A stretch of 64,000 bases of DNA from Paenibacillus curdlanolyticus YK9 (GTDB taxonomy: Bacteria; Bacillota; Bacilli; Paenibacillales; Paenibacillaceae), in assembly GCF_000179615.1 (NCBI RefSeq), contig NZ_AEDD01000008.1, positions 1-64,000 of the forward strand. Direction: 5' to 3'. How positions within the stretch are numbered: the first letter of the stretch is position 1; every line of letters starts with the position of its first letter. Of the stretch, positions 1 to 9,014 are shown piece by piece. Below the pieces are notes generated by a model. It did not search any database and was not told where the DNA came from. It saw nothing but the letters and a program-made list of their open reading frames with translations. The position numbers and the translations under genes were made by a program.

Positions 1-200
1 TAAAAATCTTCCCTATTCGCACGCCAGCTGCGCAGAAACGCTCATAGGGAATAAAAATCTTCCCTATTCGCACGCCAGCTGCGCAGAAGCGCCAATAGGG
101 AATAAAAATCTTCCCTATTCGCACGCCAGCTGCGCAGAAGCGCTCATAGGGAATAAAAAAATTCCCTATTCGCACGCCAGCTGCGCAGAAGCGAGAATAG
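1..200. repeat. 51-bp tandem repeat array (4 units, truncated by window edge)
   Basis: Four near-identical 51-bp units start at 1, 52, 103 and 154; the last one decays after about 197. Each unit contains TTCCCTAT and ATAGGGAA, so the units can pair either within a unit, around a GC-rich CGCACGCCAGCTGCGCAG core, or across the A/T-rich junction between units. Units differ at only a few positions. The array probably continues to the left of the window. The stretch 201-318 after it shows nothing further except the ribosome binding site of the next gene. A decayed two-unit relative with the same period lies at 6971-7038. Confidence 0.9.
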
Positions 201-318
201 CCCGGCACGCATAGGAAAACATTGGTTTTTGGTCAATGTGCAACAAGAAATGGAGTCATCTCGTCAATAATAAGGAATGCAGCAATGACAGTTCAACGAA
301 ATGCAAGGAGATGATGTG

Positions 319-1032
319 ATGAACCGATTGCTTCAAATGAACAAGCGCGTCGTCATAATGCTCGCGAGCATTGCGCTCACCGCCATGTTGTCCGCATGCG
401 GCTCCAATGCGACGCCTAACGGTCCGCTTCAGCCAACTTCGCCTGCTCCATCGACGGGGACGGAGCAGCAGGATTCCGCGGATCGAACAACAACGCCAAG
501 CCCGAATGTAACGGTACATCCGGTAAAAACCACGAAGCCAACGCCAACCGAGGCGACGACCGATTCGCAGCTTCGCAAGCAATATGTAGAGAGGATTTAC
601 AAGCTTGCAAAGTCCGGCAAAATGGTTAATGCAGGCGATTTTGTCGTCGGCAAGACGCTGATCGATGAGGTGCACAAAGCATGGGGCGAGCCGAATAAAT
701 CGGAGGGCGGCTACGATTTCTACGCGCCAGGAATGATGAAGGGAACGATTGCCTTCGGCGTTGGCCGTGGCGATGTCGTGAAGGAAATCCGGATTTTCGG
801 AACGGCGCTCGATCCGATTAAAGACGGCGTATTGCTGAAAGTGTCTGATGTGAAGGCTGCGCTTGGCAAGCCAAGTACGACTCGCACAACAGGCAAGCAG
901 CACATTCTGGTTTACAAAACAGGCTCTTATGAACTGAAATTTGTCTATACGCCAGGCAAGTCTAATGATCCAACTTTGGATCACATTAACCTATTCTCGC
1001 CGAAAGCCGCAAAAGCAATGGGTGAAGGTTAA
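319..1032 (+). CDS. DUF4309-family lipoprotein (YjgB-like)
   Basis: Predicted secreted lipoprotein of 237 residues. The N-terminus has a hydrophobic signal ending in the lipobox LSAC, with the lipidated Cys at residue 27, followed by a Pro/Thr/Ser-rich linker to about residue 85. The rest resembles the DUF4309 domain seen in B. subtilis YjgB: an amphipathic helix with IYKLAKSGK, then VVGKTLIDEVHKAWGEP and repeated beta segments ending in DHINLFSP. The domain's function is not known. I chose the ATG at 319 because AAGGAG at 305-310 lies 8 bases upstream; an in-frame ATG at 301 has no such site. A strong terminator follows, so it is probably a single-gene unit. Confidence 0.8.
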   Translation: MNRLLQMNKRVVIMLASIALTAMLSACGSNATPNGPLQPTSPAPSTGTEQQDSADRTTTPSPNVTVHPVKTTKPTPTEATTDSQLRKQYVERIYKLAKSGKMVNAGDFVVGKTLIDEVHKAWGEPNKSEGGYDFYAPGMMKGTIAFGVGRGDVVKEIRIFGTALDPIKDGVLLKVSDVKAALGKPSTTRTTGKQHILVYKTGSYELKFVYTPGKSNDPTLDHINLFSPKAAKAMGEG

Positions 1033-1055
1033 CCGCTTTTCCTGCTCTCATCGTA

Positions 1056-1087
1056 AGCCCGCATCCCATATGGGATGCGGGCTTTTT
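1056..1087 (+). terminator. Rho-independent terminator after the DUF4309 gene
   Basis: Perfect 13-bp-arm palindrome GCCCGCATCCCAT/ATGGGATGCGGGC at 1057-1082 followed by TTTTT. Confidence 0.9.
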
Positions 1088-1173
1088 GGCATTTTTGAGC
1101 GGAGCAGAGGAAGGAATGAAGGTGGACTATAAGCAATTCTTATTATCCAGATAAGATTTCTTGAAAATATTCG

Positions 1174-1203
1174 TTGACAACTTGAACGGATGCCTGCTAT
1201 TAT
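1174..1203 (+). promoter_or_regulatory. Sigma-A promoter of the sulfate transporter operon, with a possible operator
   Basis: TTGACA at 1174-1179, an 18-base spacer and TATTAT at 1198-1203. Just downstream lies the imperfect inverted repeat CCTA-CTAAACAGA-TAGG (about 1214-1230). This is a plausible place for a sulfur-responsive repressor such as a CymR-type Rrf2 protein, but the operator role is a guess. Confidence 0.65.
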
Positions 1204-1272
1204 TTTCCCATAACCTACTAAACAGATAGGAATTAAACAAATTCAAATTCGATTGATGAGGGGTGTAAGGAA

Positions 1273-2373
1273 ATGAACAAGTCTAAAACGATCAAATGGT
1301 TTGCCGTATTGCTAGCTATCTCGGTGGTGCTAACCGCTTGCTCTTCCAAAGAAAAAGAAACGAAGAGCGACCCGGCACCAGCAGACACGAAGGAGCAAAC
1401 GACAACGACGGAGGCAGCTAAGGAGCCTCTCAAGCCAGTAGAACTGCTTAACGTATCCTACGATCCAACCCGTGAACTTTATGAAGCTTATAACAAAGCA
1501 TTCGCAGCATATTGGAAGAAAGAGAAAAACCAAGAAGTTACGATCAAGCAGTCGCATGGCGGCTCCGGCAAACAAAGCCGTGCAGTAATCGATGGACTTA
1601 AGGCAGATGTTGTAACGCTTGCACTCGGCTACGATATTGACGCGATTCAACAAAAAGGACTCATTAATGAAGGCTGGCAAAAGAAATTCGAGCTGAACAG
1701 CTCGCCATACACGTCGACGATCGTCTTCCTCGTTCGTAAAGGCAACCCGAAGGGGATTAAGGACTGGAACGATCTCGTGAAGGACGGCGTGCAAGTCATT
1801 ACACCGAATCCGAAAACATCGGGCGGCGCGCGTTGGAACTACCTTGCAGCTTGGGGCTATGCACTGAAGCAAAACGGTAATGACGAAGCAAAAGCGCAGG
1901 ATTTTGTAGCTAAACTGTATAAAAACGTACCGGTACTCGACTCCGGCGCACGCGGCTCCACGACGACATTCGTAGAACGCGGCATCGGCGACGTCCTGCT
2001 CGCTTGGGAGAACGAAGCTTATCTGTCGGTTAATGAGCTGGGCAAAGACAAGTTCGAAATCGTCTATCCATCGATCAGTATTTTGGCTGAACCGCCGGTT
2101 GCCGTCGTCGATAAAGTAGCTGACGATCACGGAACGCGTGAAGTCGCAGAAGCTTACCTGAAATACCTGTACTCCGAAGAAGGCCAACGCATTGCTGCTC
2201 AGAACTATTATCGTCCGACGCTGCAATCGGTAGCTGACGAGTTCAAGGATCAATTCAAGCCGCTTGAGCTGCTGACGATCGACAAGGACTTCGGCGGTTG
2301 GAAAGAAGCGCAAACGAAGCACTTCGCCGATGGCGGCATCTTCGATAAAATCTACGTTCCAGGATCGAAATAA
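1273..2373 (+). CDS. sbp: Sulfate/thiosulfate ABC transporter substrate-binding lipoprotein
   Basis: 366-residue extracellular sulfate-binding protein, anchored by a lipobox LTAC (Cys23). A Lys/Glu-rich linker leads into the Sbp/CysP fold. Family hallmarks visible are [14 protein letters not shown], the [12 protein letters not shown] ligand loop, [16 protein letters not shown] and the [14 protein letters not shown] tail. It captures sulfate (possibly thiosulfate) outside the membrane for the CysT/CysW permease encoded next. The start is supported by GTAAGGA just upstream. It is the first gene of a four-gene operon with a good promoter. The family call is firm; which oxyanion is preferred cannot be read from the sequence. 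Confidence 0.93.
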   Translation: MNKSKTIKWFAVLLAISVVLTACSSKEKETKSDPAPADTKEQTTTTEAAKEPLKPVELLNVSYDPTRELYEAYNKAFAAYWKKEKNQEVTIKQSHGGSGKQSRAVIDGLKADVVTLALGYDIDAIQQKGLINEGWQKKFELNSSPYTSTIVFLVRKGNPKGIKDWNDLVKDGVQVITPNPKTSGGARWNYLAAWGYALKQNGNDEAKAQDFVAKLYKNVPVLDSGARGSTTTFVERGIGDVLLAWENEAYLSVNELGKDKFEIVYPSISILAEPPVAVVDKVADDHGTREVAEAYLKYLYSEEGQRIAAQNYYRPTLQSVADEFKDQFKPLELLTIDKDFGGWKEAQTKHFADGGIFDKIYVPGSK

Positions 2374-2412
2374 TACATTCATGAATGCGAATGCTTAAGG
2401 AGCTGACTTCAC

Positions 2413-3246
2413 ATGAAAGGTTCCGCTAACCGACGGGCACTTCCGGGGTTCGGATTGTCGCTCGGCTACACCATCTTCTACTTGTGCGTCATCGTCCTCA
2501 TCCCGCTTGCCGGCGTGTTCATCAAAACCGCCGGCATGGGCTGGACGGACTTCGTGCACACGATATGGAACGCACGTGTCATCGCCGCTTACAAAGTAAG
2601 TTTTCTGACTGCGCTAGCGGCAGCTGGCATTAATGCGGTGTTCGGTCTGCTAGTCGCTTGGGTGCTTGTGCGGTATCGATTCCCCGGGAAGTCGCTTATC
2701 GACAGTCTGGTGGATCTGCCGTTTGCACTGCCTACCGCGGTAGCTGGCATCGCGCTGACGACGATTTACGCGCCGAATGGCTGGATTGGCTCCAAGCTGG
2801 AGCCGCTTGGCCTCAAGGTAGCGTTCACGCCGCTTGGCATTACGATCGCGCTCGTATTCATCGGGCTGCCGTTCGTCGTGCGTACGGTGCAGCCGATTTT
2901 GCAGGATCTCGAGAAGGACACGGAGGAAGCGGCCGTCATGCTCGGCGCTTACCGCTGGAGAACGTTCCGACGCATTATTTTTCCTGAGATTGCCCCTGCA
3001 CTGCTGACTGGCTTTGCGCTTGCTTTTGCCCGCGGGATTGGCGAATACGGCTCGGTTGTCTTCATCTCCGGCAACATGCCGATGAAGACGGAAATTGCTC
3101 CGCTGCTCATTATGACGAAGCTAGAGCAGTACGATTATGCGGGCGCTACGGCGATCGCGCTGGTTATGCTGGTCGTTTCGTTCATCGCGCTGCTCATTAT
3201 CAATTTCCTGCAAGCCCGTATTAGCCGCCGTACGACCTCTGCATAA
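2413..3246 (+). CDS. cysT: Sulfate ABC transporter permease CysT
   Basis: 277-residue inner-membrane permease of the CysTWA sulfate importer with about six membrane segments. The cytoplasmic coupling (EAA) loop is clear near residues 180-215: [15 protein letters not shown], then [11 protein letters not shown] and [15 protein letters not shown], which is diagnostic for CysT. AAGGAG stands 10 bases before the ATG. It sits 39 bases after the binding protein and 54 before cysW in one operon. It should form a heterodimer with CysW, driven by an ATPase that is not encoded in this operon. Confidence 0.93.
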   Translation: MKGSANRRALPGFGLSLGYTIFYLCVIVLIPLAGVFIKTAGMGWTDFVHTIWNARVIAAYKVSFLTALAAAGINAVFGLLVAWVLVRYRFPGKSLIDSLVDLPFALPTAVAGIALTTIYAPNGWIGSKLEPLGLKVAFTPLGITIALVFIGLPFVVRTVQPILQDLEKDTEEAAVMLGAYRWRTFRRIIFPEIAPALLTGFALAFARGIGEYGSVVFISGNMPMKTEIAPLLIMTKLEQYDYAGATAIALVMLVVSFIALLIINFLQARISRRTTSA

Positions 3247-3300
3247 GAGGCGGGAATCGGCAGGAGCATTGCAAGTCAGGTTAGATCAGGGGGGATTTAC

Positions 3301-4173
3301 ATGGCTGGCGTAGTTACCGCGCATCTGTCGGAGAAAGCCGCCGTCAGGCCGCGCCACATTAATGAATCAGGCTGGGTACGCGTCGTACTCATCACCGTTG
3401 CACTTGCGTTTCTCGCACTTGTTGTGTTACTGCCGCTTATTACGGTCTTTATTGAAGGACTTAAAAAGGGCTGGGATGTCTATACCGCATCCCTCCGCGA
3501 TGCGGATGCCATGTCTGCGCTGAAGCTGACGCTTATCGTCTCGCTTATTGCGATCCCGCTAAACACCGTGTTTGGCGTCGTAGCGGCATGGGCGATTACG
3601 AAGTTTAAGTTCCGGGGGCGCAACGTCCTCATCACGCTGATCGATTTGCCTTTTGCGGTATCGCCCGTCATCTCGGGTCTCATCTATGTGTTGATGTTCG
3701 GTGCGCAAGGCATGTTTGGTCCATGGCTGGATGATCGCGGGATTCAAATTATTTTCGCGCTGCCGGGCATCGTCTTGGCGACGGTCTTCGTCACCTTCCC
3801 ATTCGTTGCAAGAGAGTTGATTCCGCTCATGGAAGCGCAAGGCGTCCAAGAGGAGGAAGCGGCGGTAAGCTTGGGAGCGCGCGGCTGGAAAATGTTCTGG
3901 CACGTCACGCTGCCCAACATTAAGTGGGGATTGCTGTACGGCATCATTTTGTGCAACGCGAGGGCAATGGGAGAGTTCGGCGCAGTATCGGTCGTATCCG
4001 GCCATATCCGTGGCGAGACGAACACGCTGCCGCTGCATATTGAGATTTTGTATAACGAGTATCAGTTTTCTGCATCGTTTGCTGTCGCTTCGTTGTTGGT
4101 CATGTTAGCGCTGGTCACATTGGCCGCGAAGAAATTTGTCGAGTGGAGGGGATCGAAATGGGAAAACAAGTAG
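3301..4173 (+). CDS. cysW: Sulfate ABC transporter permease CysW
   Basis: 290-residue membrane permease and partner of CysT. After a polar N-terminal extension of about 25 residues come around six hydrophobic segments. The EAA loop reads [24 protein letters not shown], followed by [20 protein letters not shown] and the [12 protein letters not shown] motif typical of CysW. A GGGGGG purine run lies ahead of the ATG. Its 3' end overlaps the next small gene by 16 bases, implying translational coupling. A cysA ATPase gene, usual in this operon type, is absent and must be supplied from elsewhere or by another ABC ATPase. Confidence 0.93.
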   Translation: MAGVVTAHLSEKAAVRPRHINESGWVRVVLITVALAFLALVVLLPLITVFIEGLKKGWDVYTASLRDADAMSALKLTLIVSLIAIPLNTVFGVVAAWAITKFKFRGRNVLITLIDLPFAVSPVISGLIYVLMFGAQGMFGPWLDDRGIQIIFALPGIVLATVFVTFPFVARELIPLMEAQGVQEEEAAVSLGARGWKMFWHVTLPNIKWGLLYGIILCNARAMGEFGAVSVVSGHIRGETNTLPLHIEILYNEYQFSASFAVASLLVMLALVTLAAKKFVEWRGSKWENK

Positions 4174-4403
4174 AGCTCAATGAATGGTGGCAGGATCGCA
4201 TCGCCGATCAACTGGAAGGCATGGAGTATGGTTCCGTCGTCATCACGGTACATGACGGGAGAATCGTCCAGATCGACCGGACAGAGCGCAAAAGGTTCGA
4301 CCCTTCCGCGGGCGCAGTGCCGGCAGCAAAGGCAGGAGCGGAGCAGCCGCTGAAGGGCGTTAACCCTTCTTTGAAGGCGGCGGGGAAGGTTGCCAACGGG
4401 TAG
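4158..4403 (+). CDS. Small DUF2292 protein (YezD-like)
   Basis: 81-residue cytoplasmic protein. The region [28 protein letters not shown] matches the DUF2292/YezD family, often found beside sulfur-uptake or cysteine-biosynthesis genes; the Ala-rich tail is not conserved. The ATG at 4158 is preferred over an upstream in-frame GTG because GGAGGGG (4144-4150) sits at normal spacing. It overlaps the cysW stop, so it belongs to the sulfate operon. Its role is unknown; a regulatory or accessory part in sulfate assimilation is an inference from its neighbours. Confidence 0.8.
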   Translation: MGKQVELNEWWQDRIADQLEGMEYGSVVITVHDGRIVQIDRTERKRFDPSAGAVPAAKAGAEQPLKGVNPSLKAAGKVANG

Positions 4404-4419
4404 TTAGAACAATTATATG

Positions 4420-4454
4420 ACCGATGGAGCGGTTAATCGCTTCATCGGTTTTTT
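4420..4454 (+). terminator. Terminator of the sulfate transporter operon
   Basis: CCGATGGAGCG/CGCTTCATCGG hairpin (one G-T pair, 6-base loop) followed by a run of T. Confidence 0.85.
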
Positions 4455-4485
4455 GTATGGGAAGGCGCAGGCAAGTGCTGTAACG

Positions 4486-4527
4486 AAAAAAGGCTCCGCA
4501 TACGGCATGCGCCGAGCGGAACCTTCT
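4486..4527 (-). terminator. Terminator of the 52-aa membrane protein gene
   Basis: Read on the minus strand, AGGTTCCGC pairs with GCGGAGCCT (one mismatch) around a CGGCGCATGCCG inner stem, followed by TTTTTT. Confidence 0.75.
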
Positions 4528-4535
4528 AACATCCC

Positions 4536-4694
4536 TTAGGATTGAACAAACTTGATAATAACCATTGCTGCGAATACGATTGTCATGAAGCCCAGCATGC
4601 CGCCGAAGCCGAACATAACATCCTGCATATCGTCGCGTGGTTCTTCGTTAACGTGCGCGCGCGGATCTTCCGCTGTGTATTGAGCGTTGTTCAT
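4536..4694 (-). CDS. 52-residue single-span membrane protein (possibly YqzM-like)
   Basis: Small gene below common length cut-offs. The protein starts MNNAQYTAEDPRAHVNEEPR, has an acidic DDMQD stretch, then one membrane span of about 25 residues (from VMFGFGGMLGF to VIIKF) and ends KFVQS. The layout of a polar N-terminus and one Gly-rich span resembles the YqzM family of Bacilli, but that match is from memory. Support for it being real: a purine-rich site ahead of the ATG, codon use like the neighbours, and its own terminator right after the stop. It is divergent from uvrC. Function unknown. Confidence 0.7.
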   Translation of the reverse strand: MNNAQYTAEDPRAHVNEEPRDDMQDVMFGFGGMLGFMTIVFAAMVIIKFVQS

Positions 4695-4803
4695 AACTCC
4701 AATATCCCCCTCGTACGTAACCGTAAGTACATATATACTGTAGTATACCCAACACCGTAAACAATTGTAAAGTGAAATCCGGACAAACCTTTGACCTTGC
4801 GTA

Positions 4804-4812
4804 TGCTACAAT
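4804..4812 (+). promoter_or_regulatory. Extended -10 promoter element for uvrC
   Basis: TGCTACAAT fits an extended -10 (TGnTACAAT) about 55 bases ahead of the uvrC ribosome binding site. No good -35 lies at 16-18 bases; the nearby TTGACC is only 10 bases away. Confidence 0.4.
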
Positions 4813-4873
4813 AGTAAGGATGGCGCATCGCGCCGTAATTCATGCATATATTTCGACCATTGGAGGTAGATCG

Positions 4874-6907
4874 ATGGAACGGCGGGGACAGACAAGTGAA
4901 CGAGATGCCGCCGCGGAGCTTATCCGAGGCAAGCTGGCGCTGCTGCCGGACGCACCGGGCTGTTACTTAATGAAGAACGGCGAAGGCACGATTATTTATG
5001 TAGGTAAGGCGAAGGTGCTGAAGAACCGGGTTCGGTCTTATTTTAACGGATCGCATAATGGGAAGACGCAGCGGCTTGTTTCTGAAATCCGCGACCTCGA
5101 ATATATCGTAACGGGCAGCAACATGGAAGCGCTCATCTTGGAGTGCAACCTGATCAAGCAATATCATCCGCGCTATAACGTTCTGTTGAAGGACGACAAG
5201 ACGTTTCCATATATTAAAATCACGAACGAGCGCCATCCGAAGCTGGAGGTGACCCGGCGGGTGCTGAAGGATAAAGCCAAATATTTTGGCCCGTATCCGA
5301 ACGCATTCGCGGCTCAGCAGACGAAGAAGCTGCTGGATCGGCTGTATCCGCTTCGCAAATGCAATACGCTGCCGGACAAAGTATGTCTTTATTATCATAT
5401 TGGTCAGTGTATCGCGCCTTGCGAGTTTGACGTGGAGCAGTCCGAATACGACCGCATGGTCAGCGATATTACGAAGTTTCTGAATGGCGGTCAGGACGAA
5501 GTGAAGTCGGAGTTGCAGCGCAAGATGGAGGAGGCAGCCGAGTCGCTGGAGTTTGAGCGGGCGAAGGAGTATCGCGACCAGATCATCGCGATCGAGGCGA
5601 TCGTGGAGAAGCAGAAGATTACGATGGCAGATGCAGTCGATCGAGACGTATTCGGTTATGCTGTCGACAAGGGCTGGATGTGCGTGCAGATTCTGTACAT
5701 GCGTTCGGGCAAAATGGTAGAGCGCCGCTCGTCGTCGTTCCCTTACTATGGCGAAGCTTACGACGATTTTGTTACGTTCGTCGCGCAGTATTACAGCGAT
5801 AACCCTGCGCTGCCGCGCGAAATCTTGCTGCCAGAGCCGCCGGAGGAAATGCCCGTCGATGTGCAGGAGGGAGAGACGACTGCAAGCGAGTCTGCCTCGA
5901 TCCCCGTGCAGGAGGAGCGCGCAGCTGGAAGCTCGCGCTCTGGCGCGCAAGCCGAATCTGGCGAGCTGACGGGGGGGACGGAATCCGATGAGGAGGCGCC
6001 TGCTGGCTCACGTGCCGATGATGTACGCGAATCGCTTCAGAAGTGGCTGAAGGTCAAAGTGTTCGTCCCTCGCCGCGCGCGGAAGCGGGAGGTCGTGGAG
6101 ATGGCCTGCAACAACGCCAAGGTGGCGTTGGATGAGAAGTTCCGGCTGATCGAGCGCGATGAAGAACGCAGCGTGAAGGCGTCGGAGTCGCTCGCCGGAT
6201 GGCTCGGGTTGGAATCGGTACGCCGCATCGAAGCGTTCGATAACTCCAACATTCAAGGCACGAATCCGGTATCCGCTATGGTTGTATTCATCGACGGCAA
6301 GCCGGAACGGAAGGAATACCGCAAATACAAGGTGCGTACAGTCGTCGGAGCGGATGATTACGAGACGATGAGAGAGGTTGTGCGCAGGCGCTACGAGCGG
6401 GTGCTTAAGGAAGGGCTGGAGCAGCCTGATTTGATCGTCGTCGATGGCGGGAAAGGCCAAATTGCCGTCGCGCTTGACGTGCTGCGCAATGAGCTGGGGC
6501 TGCAGATACCCGTATGCGGTCTCGTGAAGGATGCGAAGCATAAGACGGCGCAGCTTATGACAGGCGATCCGCCTGAGGTTGTCCCGCTGCCGCGGGACAG
6601 CCAGGAGTTCTACTTGCTTCAGCGCATTCAAGACGAGGTGCATCGCTTCGCGATCACCTTCCACCGCGAGCAGCGCGGCAAGTCGATGGTGGCGTCGCAG
6701 CTCGATGCGATACCCGGCATAGGGGAGAAGCGGCGCAAGGCGCTGCTGAAGCATTTTGGCTCGCTCAAAAAGATTCGGGAAGCTTCGGTGGAGGACTTCA
6801 AGCCGCTATCGATCGGAGAGAAGCTGGCGGAGCAGATCCTAGCCGCGTTGCGGGAGGGCGAGGAATCGGCGGGAACGGAAGCAGCAGTGGGTGAAGCGGG
6901 CGATTAA
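4874..6907 (+). CDS. uvrC: Excinuclease ABC subunit C
   Basis: 677-residue nuclease of nucleotide excision repair, which makes both incisions around a lesion loaded by UvrAB. Domains in order: GIY-YIG nuclease (about 22-105, [10 protein letters not shown] and [12 protein letters not shown]), Cys-rich stretch (163-183), UVR/UvrB-binding helix (about 211-247, [15 protein letters not shown]), RNase H-like nuclease ([18 protein letters not shown] ... IVVDGGKGQ ... HRFAITFHR) and helix-hairpin-helix ([18 protein letters not shown]). The ATG at 4874 has GGAGG 7 bases upstream; the longer frame from 4772 lacks a site. Odd: about 55-60 extra Glu/Ser/Ala/Gly-rich residues (about 325-385) between the UVR region and the second nuclease, which makes it longer than the usual 590-620. 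Confidence 0.96.
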   Translation: MERRGQTSERDAAAELIRGKLALLPDAPGCYLMKNGEGTIIYVGKAKVLKNRVRSYFNGSHNGKTQRLVSEIRDLEYIVTGSNMEALILECNLIKQYHPRYNVLLKDDKTFPYIKITNERHPKLEVTRRVLKDKAKYFGPYPNAFAAQQTKKLLDRLYPLRKCNTLPDKVCLYYHIGQCIAPCEFDVEQSEYDRMVSDITKFLNGGQDEVKSELQRKMEEAAESLEFERAKEYRDQIIAIEAIVEKQKITMADAVDRDVFGYAVDKGWMCVQILYMRSGKMVERRSSSFPYYGEAYDDFVTFVAQYYSDNPALPREILLPEPPEEMPVDVQEGETTASESASIPVQEERAAGSSRSGAQAESGELTGGTESDEEAPAGSRADDVRESLQKWLKVKVFVPRRARKREVVEMACNNAKVALDEKFRLIERDEERSVKASESLAGWLGLESVRRIEAFDNSNIQGTNPVSAMVVFIDGKPERKEYRKYKVRTVVGADDYETMREVVRRRYERVLKEGLEQPDLIVVDGGKGQIAVALDVLRNELGLQIPVCGLVKDAKHKTAQLMTGDPPEVVPLPRDSQEFYLLQRIQDEVHRFAITFHREQRGKSMVASQLDAIPGIGEKRRKALLKHFGSLKKIREASVEDFKPLSIGEKLAEQILAALREGEESAGTEAAVGEAGD

Positions 6908-6927
6908 GATAGCTGACAACGAAAAAA

Positions 6928-6961
6928 AGCGCTGCAGGACTATGTTCCTGCAGCGCTTTTT
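6928..6961. terminator. Bidirectional terminator after uvrC
   Basis: AGCGCTGCAGGA/TCCTGCAGCGCT, 12-bp perfect stem with A-run before and T-run after; it can serve uvrC on the plus strand and the CPBP gene on the minus strand. Confidence 0.9.
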
Positions 6962-6970
6962 GTATTAGCT

Positions 6971-7038
6971 GTGCAATCCGCCCGCAGACGGCAGGTCGGA
7001 GCGAATAGGGAATAAAAAAGTGTGCTATCCGCCCGCAG
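6971..7038. repeat. Decayed copy of the 51-bp repeat
   Basis: GTGCaATCCGCCCGCAG at 6971 recurs as GTGCtATCCGCCCGCAG at 7022, exactly 51 bases apart, with AGCGAATAGGGAATAAAAAA between them. The middle part matches the AGCGnnnATAGGGAATAAAAA segment of the array at 1-200. The second unit runs into the stop codon of the CPBP gene. Confidence 0.6.
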
Positions 7039-8665
7039 CATTCATCCGGCGATTGGTGATCGTCCGCAGCACCCAAGCAATGCCAACAGGCAGCACCAAG
7101 TAGAAGAGCGCAGCGAGCCAGTTGACGACACTGCCGATTGTAATAAGATCGAATGCCATGAGAAGCGTATCGAGCACAGCATGCGTGAAGACAGCCGCGA
7201 TGAAGCCGTAACGCAGGAACAACCAGCAGAACAACAGACCGACGATCGTTAGCTCAATAAGCCGGCTGTATGAGGGATAGACGGGATACGTGACATGCCC
7301 CAGCGCCCAGATAATCGTCGGAAGCAAGCAGCCTATAAACTTGTTGCGGAACAGCTTCGTAAACAATGCGATGCCGAACAGCCGGTACAAGGCTTCTTCC
7401 GAAATAGCCGCACACCATGCAAGCAGCGGATACAGGAGCGGGATCGCAAAATTATAAGGTGAAGATTCGACACTGGTCGTTGACCAAGAGCCGATCGACC
7501 GATCGAGGCTGTACAGCAAGATGGACTGTGCGCCAAGCATCGCCAATGCCAGCGGGTAGGACAGCTTCATTGCCCGCCAAACGTGGTCCCCATAACCGGG
7601 CTCCCGATAACGCGCCCATAGTCGGCGTCCATCCCGTCTCCAGATGCCGTCCCCGCCGATAAGCGAGAACCAGACGGAAATCGCCATAAGCGCTGTAAAT
7701 AAATTAGAGAACAACAGCCCGGCGACGGTGAGCGTCTCAGCATTCGGACGTTCGCCGTAGGAAGCCCGAATGCCGTCTGCCATGTTGTAGTTGTTCACCA
7801 CATAGAACAGCAGGAACAGCCCAGCAAGCAGGAGGCCGCGCCGGAACGATGTGCTCCGTCTCGTACGTATAGCCATGATAATGGCGAGCAGGAACAACAG
7901 CGCATTCATCAGCAGGCTTCCGAACAACGAGAGAGAGGCCGCGAGCTTATCCTGCGATTTGACGTTGACAATATAGCCGCTCGGCGCTTCGAAAGCTGCG
8001 TGATAGCTGATTGCCGTCAATGTGCCTGAACGGTCCAGCGCCTGAACGGTTACCTGAAGGCGAAGCTGGGCTTCCTCCATTTTATAGCTCTTCGGCTCAA
8101 AGGTGGCGACATTGCCGTTAACCTGGCCGTCACGCAGGTCCGTGCTGCGGAAGCCTTCAGCGATTGCGGTCTTTCGTGCAAATTGCAGCTTTGTCCATTC
8201 GGAAACGTAACGGGATGAGGCTTTTGTACGATCATCCCCTACAGGGAACAGCCGCCATCCCACAATACGGCCCGATTCCATATGCGTGTAGACGAATAGC
8301 TCGCCATACTTGGTATTGACTTGCGATTGAAACGTGTCCGTCGGGAACCGGGCATCGTACGTGTGCGCAAAGTCCGTCAGCTTGTTCTCCTTGGACAAAT
8401 AGCCGTACAACAGGCTGTCGGATTGATGGACGGTATGCGGCGCTTCCGTAGCTCCGCCGAATCGCTCCTCCGCCAAGGCGAGTGCCTTCTTGTCTGCCGT
8501 TTCGCGCGAAATCACGCTGGCGCTCGCCTGATTGTCTGGGTCTTCCGGGGAAGAGACAGCGAAAATCGGGAGCAGCTGAATACATACGAATAATAACAAG
8601 CCGACAGTGCCCAAAAACAGCAGAATTCGGGGGATGCGCTGCGGCAACAATGGGTTTTCGGTCAT
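7025..8665 (-). CDS. CPBP-family intramembrane metalloprotease
   Basis: 546-residue membrane protein. After one N-terminal span comes a large extracytoplasmic domain (about residues 40-255), then about eight spans. The C-terminal CPBP (Rce1-like/Abi) domain carries the expected motifs: EExxxR as EEALYR (423-428), a His in WALGH (457) and a His/Asp in FTHAVLD (about 495). Such proteins cut substrates inside the membrane; this one's substrate is unknown. The start is the ATG at 8665, preceded by AAGGAGGG; a 48-residue upstream extension lacks a site. The large extracytoplasmic domain is unusual compared with minimal CPBP proteins of 200-300 residues and may sense or bind a partner. Confidence 0.82.
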   Translation of the reverse strand: MTENPLLPQRIPRILLFLGTVGLLLFVCIQLLPIFAVSSPEDPDNQASASVISRETADKKALALAEERFGGATEAPHTVHQSDSLLYGYLSKENKLTDFAHTYDARFPTDTFQSQVNTKYGELFVYTHMESGRIVGWRLFPVGDDRTKASSRYVSEWTKLQFARKTAIAEGFRSTDLRDGQVNGNVATFEPKSYKMEEAQLRLQVTVQALDRSGTLTAISYHAAFEAPSGYIVNVKSQDKLAASLSLFGSLLMNALLFLLAIIMAIRTRRSTSFRRGLLLAGLFLLFYVVNNYNMADGIRASYGERPNAETLTVAGLLFSNLFTALMAISVWFSLIGGDGIWRRDGRRLWARYREPGYGDHVWRAMKLSYPLALAMLGAQSILLYSLDRSIGSWSTTSVESSPYNFAIPLLYPLLAWCAAISEEALYRLFGIALFTKLFRNKFIGCLLPTIIWALGHVTYPVYPSYSRLIELTIVGLLFCWLFLRYGFIAAVFTHAVLDTLLMAFDLITIGSVVNWLAALFYLVLPVGIAWVLRTITNRRMNAAGG

Positions 8666-8908
8666 GAGACCCTCCTTGAATGCTGAGTGTAGCGGCGATG
8701 AGCTTGTTTCCCTTCTATCTACAGTAGCATATGTGTTTGGCGCTCCGTCAATGTCTGTCTTGTCCGTCATAAGCAGCAAAGCACTCAAAATTCGCGATAA
8801 TGGATGCAAATACGTAAAATAACGAACAGCGTCCTGATACGGACAAGCTTATTCAGTGGAATTGGCTGTTTTTCGATTCATAGCGCCTCAATCCGTTCGA
8901 TTTGCCAG
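8666..8908. other. Divergent intergenic stretch
   Basis: Holds the 5' flank of the CPBP gene. I see no further gene, RNA motif or repeat before the potassium operon promoter at 8909. Confidence 0.5.
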
Positions 8909-8938
8909 TTGGATATTGCAACCATTTCGCTATATAAT
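8909..8938 (+). promoter_or_regulatory. Promoter of the riboswitch-controlled potassium operon
   Basis: TTGGAT at 8909-8914, 18-base spacer, perfect TATAAT at 8933-8938. It would give a leader of about 310 bases before ktrB. Confidence 0.65.
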
Positions 8939-9014
8939 CGTTTACGTCACTCGACAATAACCGCATATTCAACAGCCGAATTTCCGATGGAAAACGGGGG
9001 AACCATATAGTTGC

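Noticed and set aside
1-200. Possible CRISPR array
   Set aside because: Units are 51 bp and repeat end to end with almost no variation; there are no unique spacers and no cas genes.
4542-4760. 72-residue plus-strand open frame ahead of uvrC
   Set aside because: Antisense of the better supported 52-residue membrane protein, which has a terminator and sensible composition.
4791-4812. TTGACC as -35 for uvrC
   Set aside because: Only 10 bases separate it from TACAAT, too short for sigma-A.
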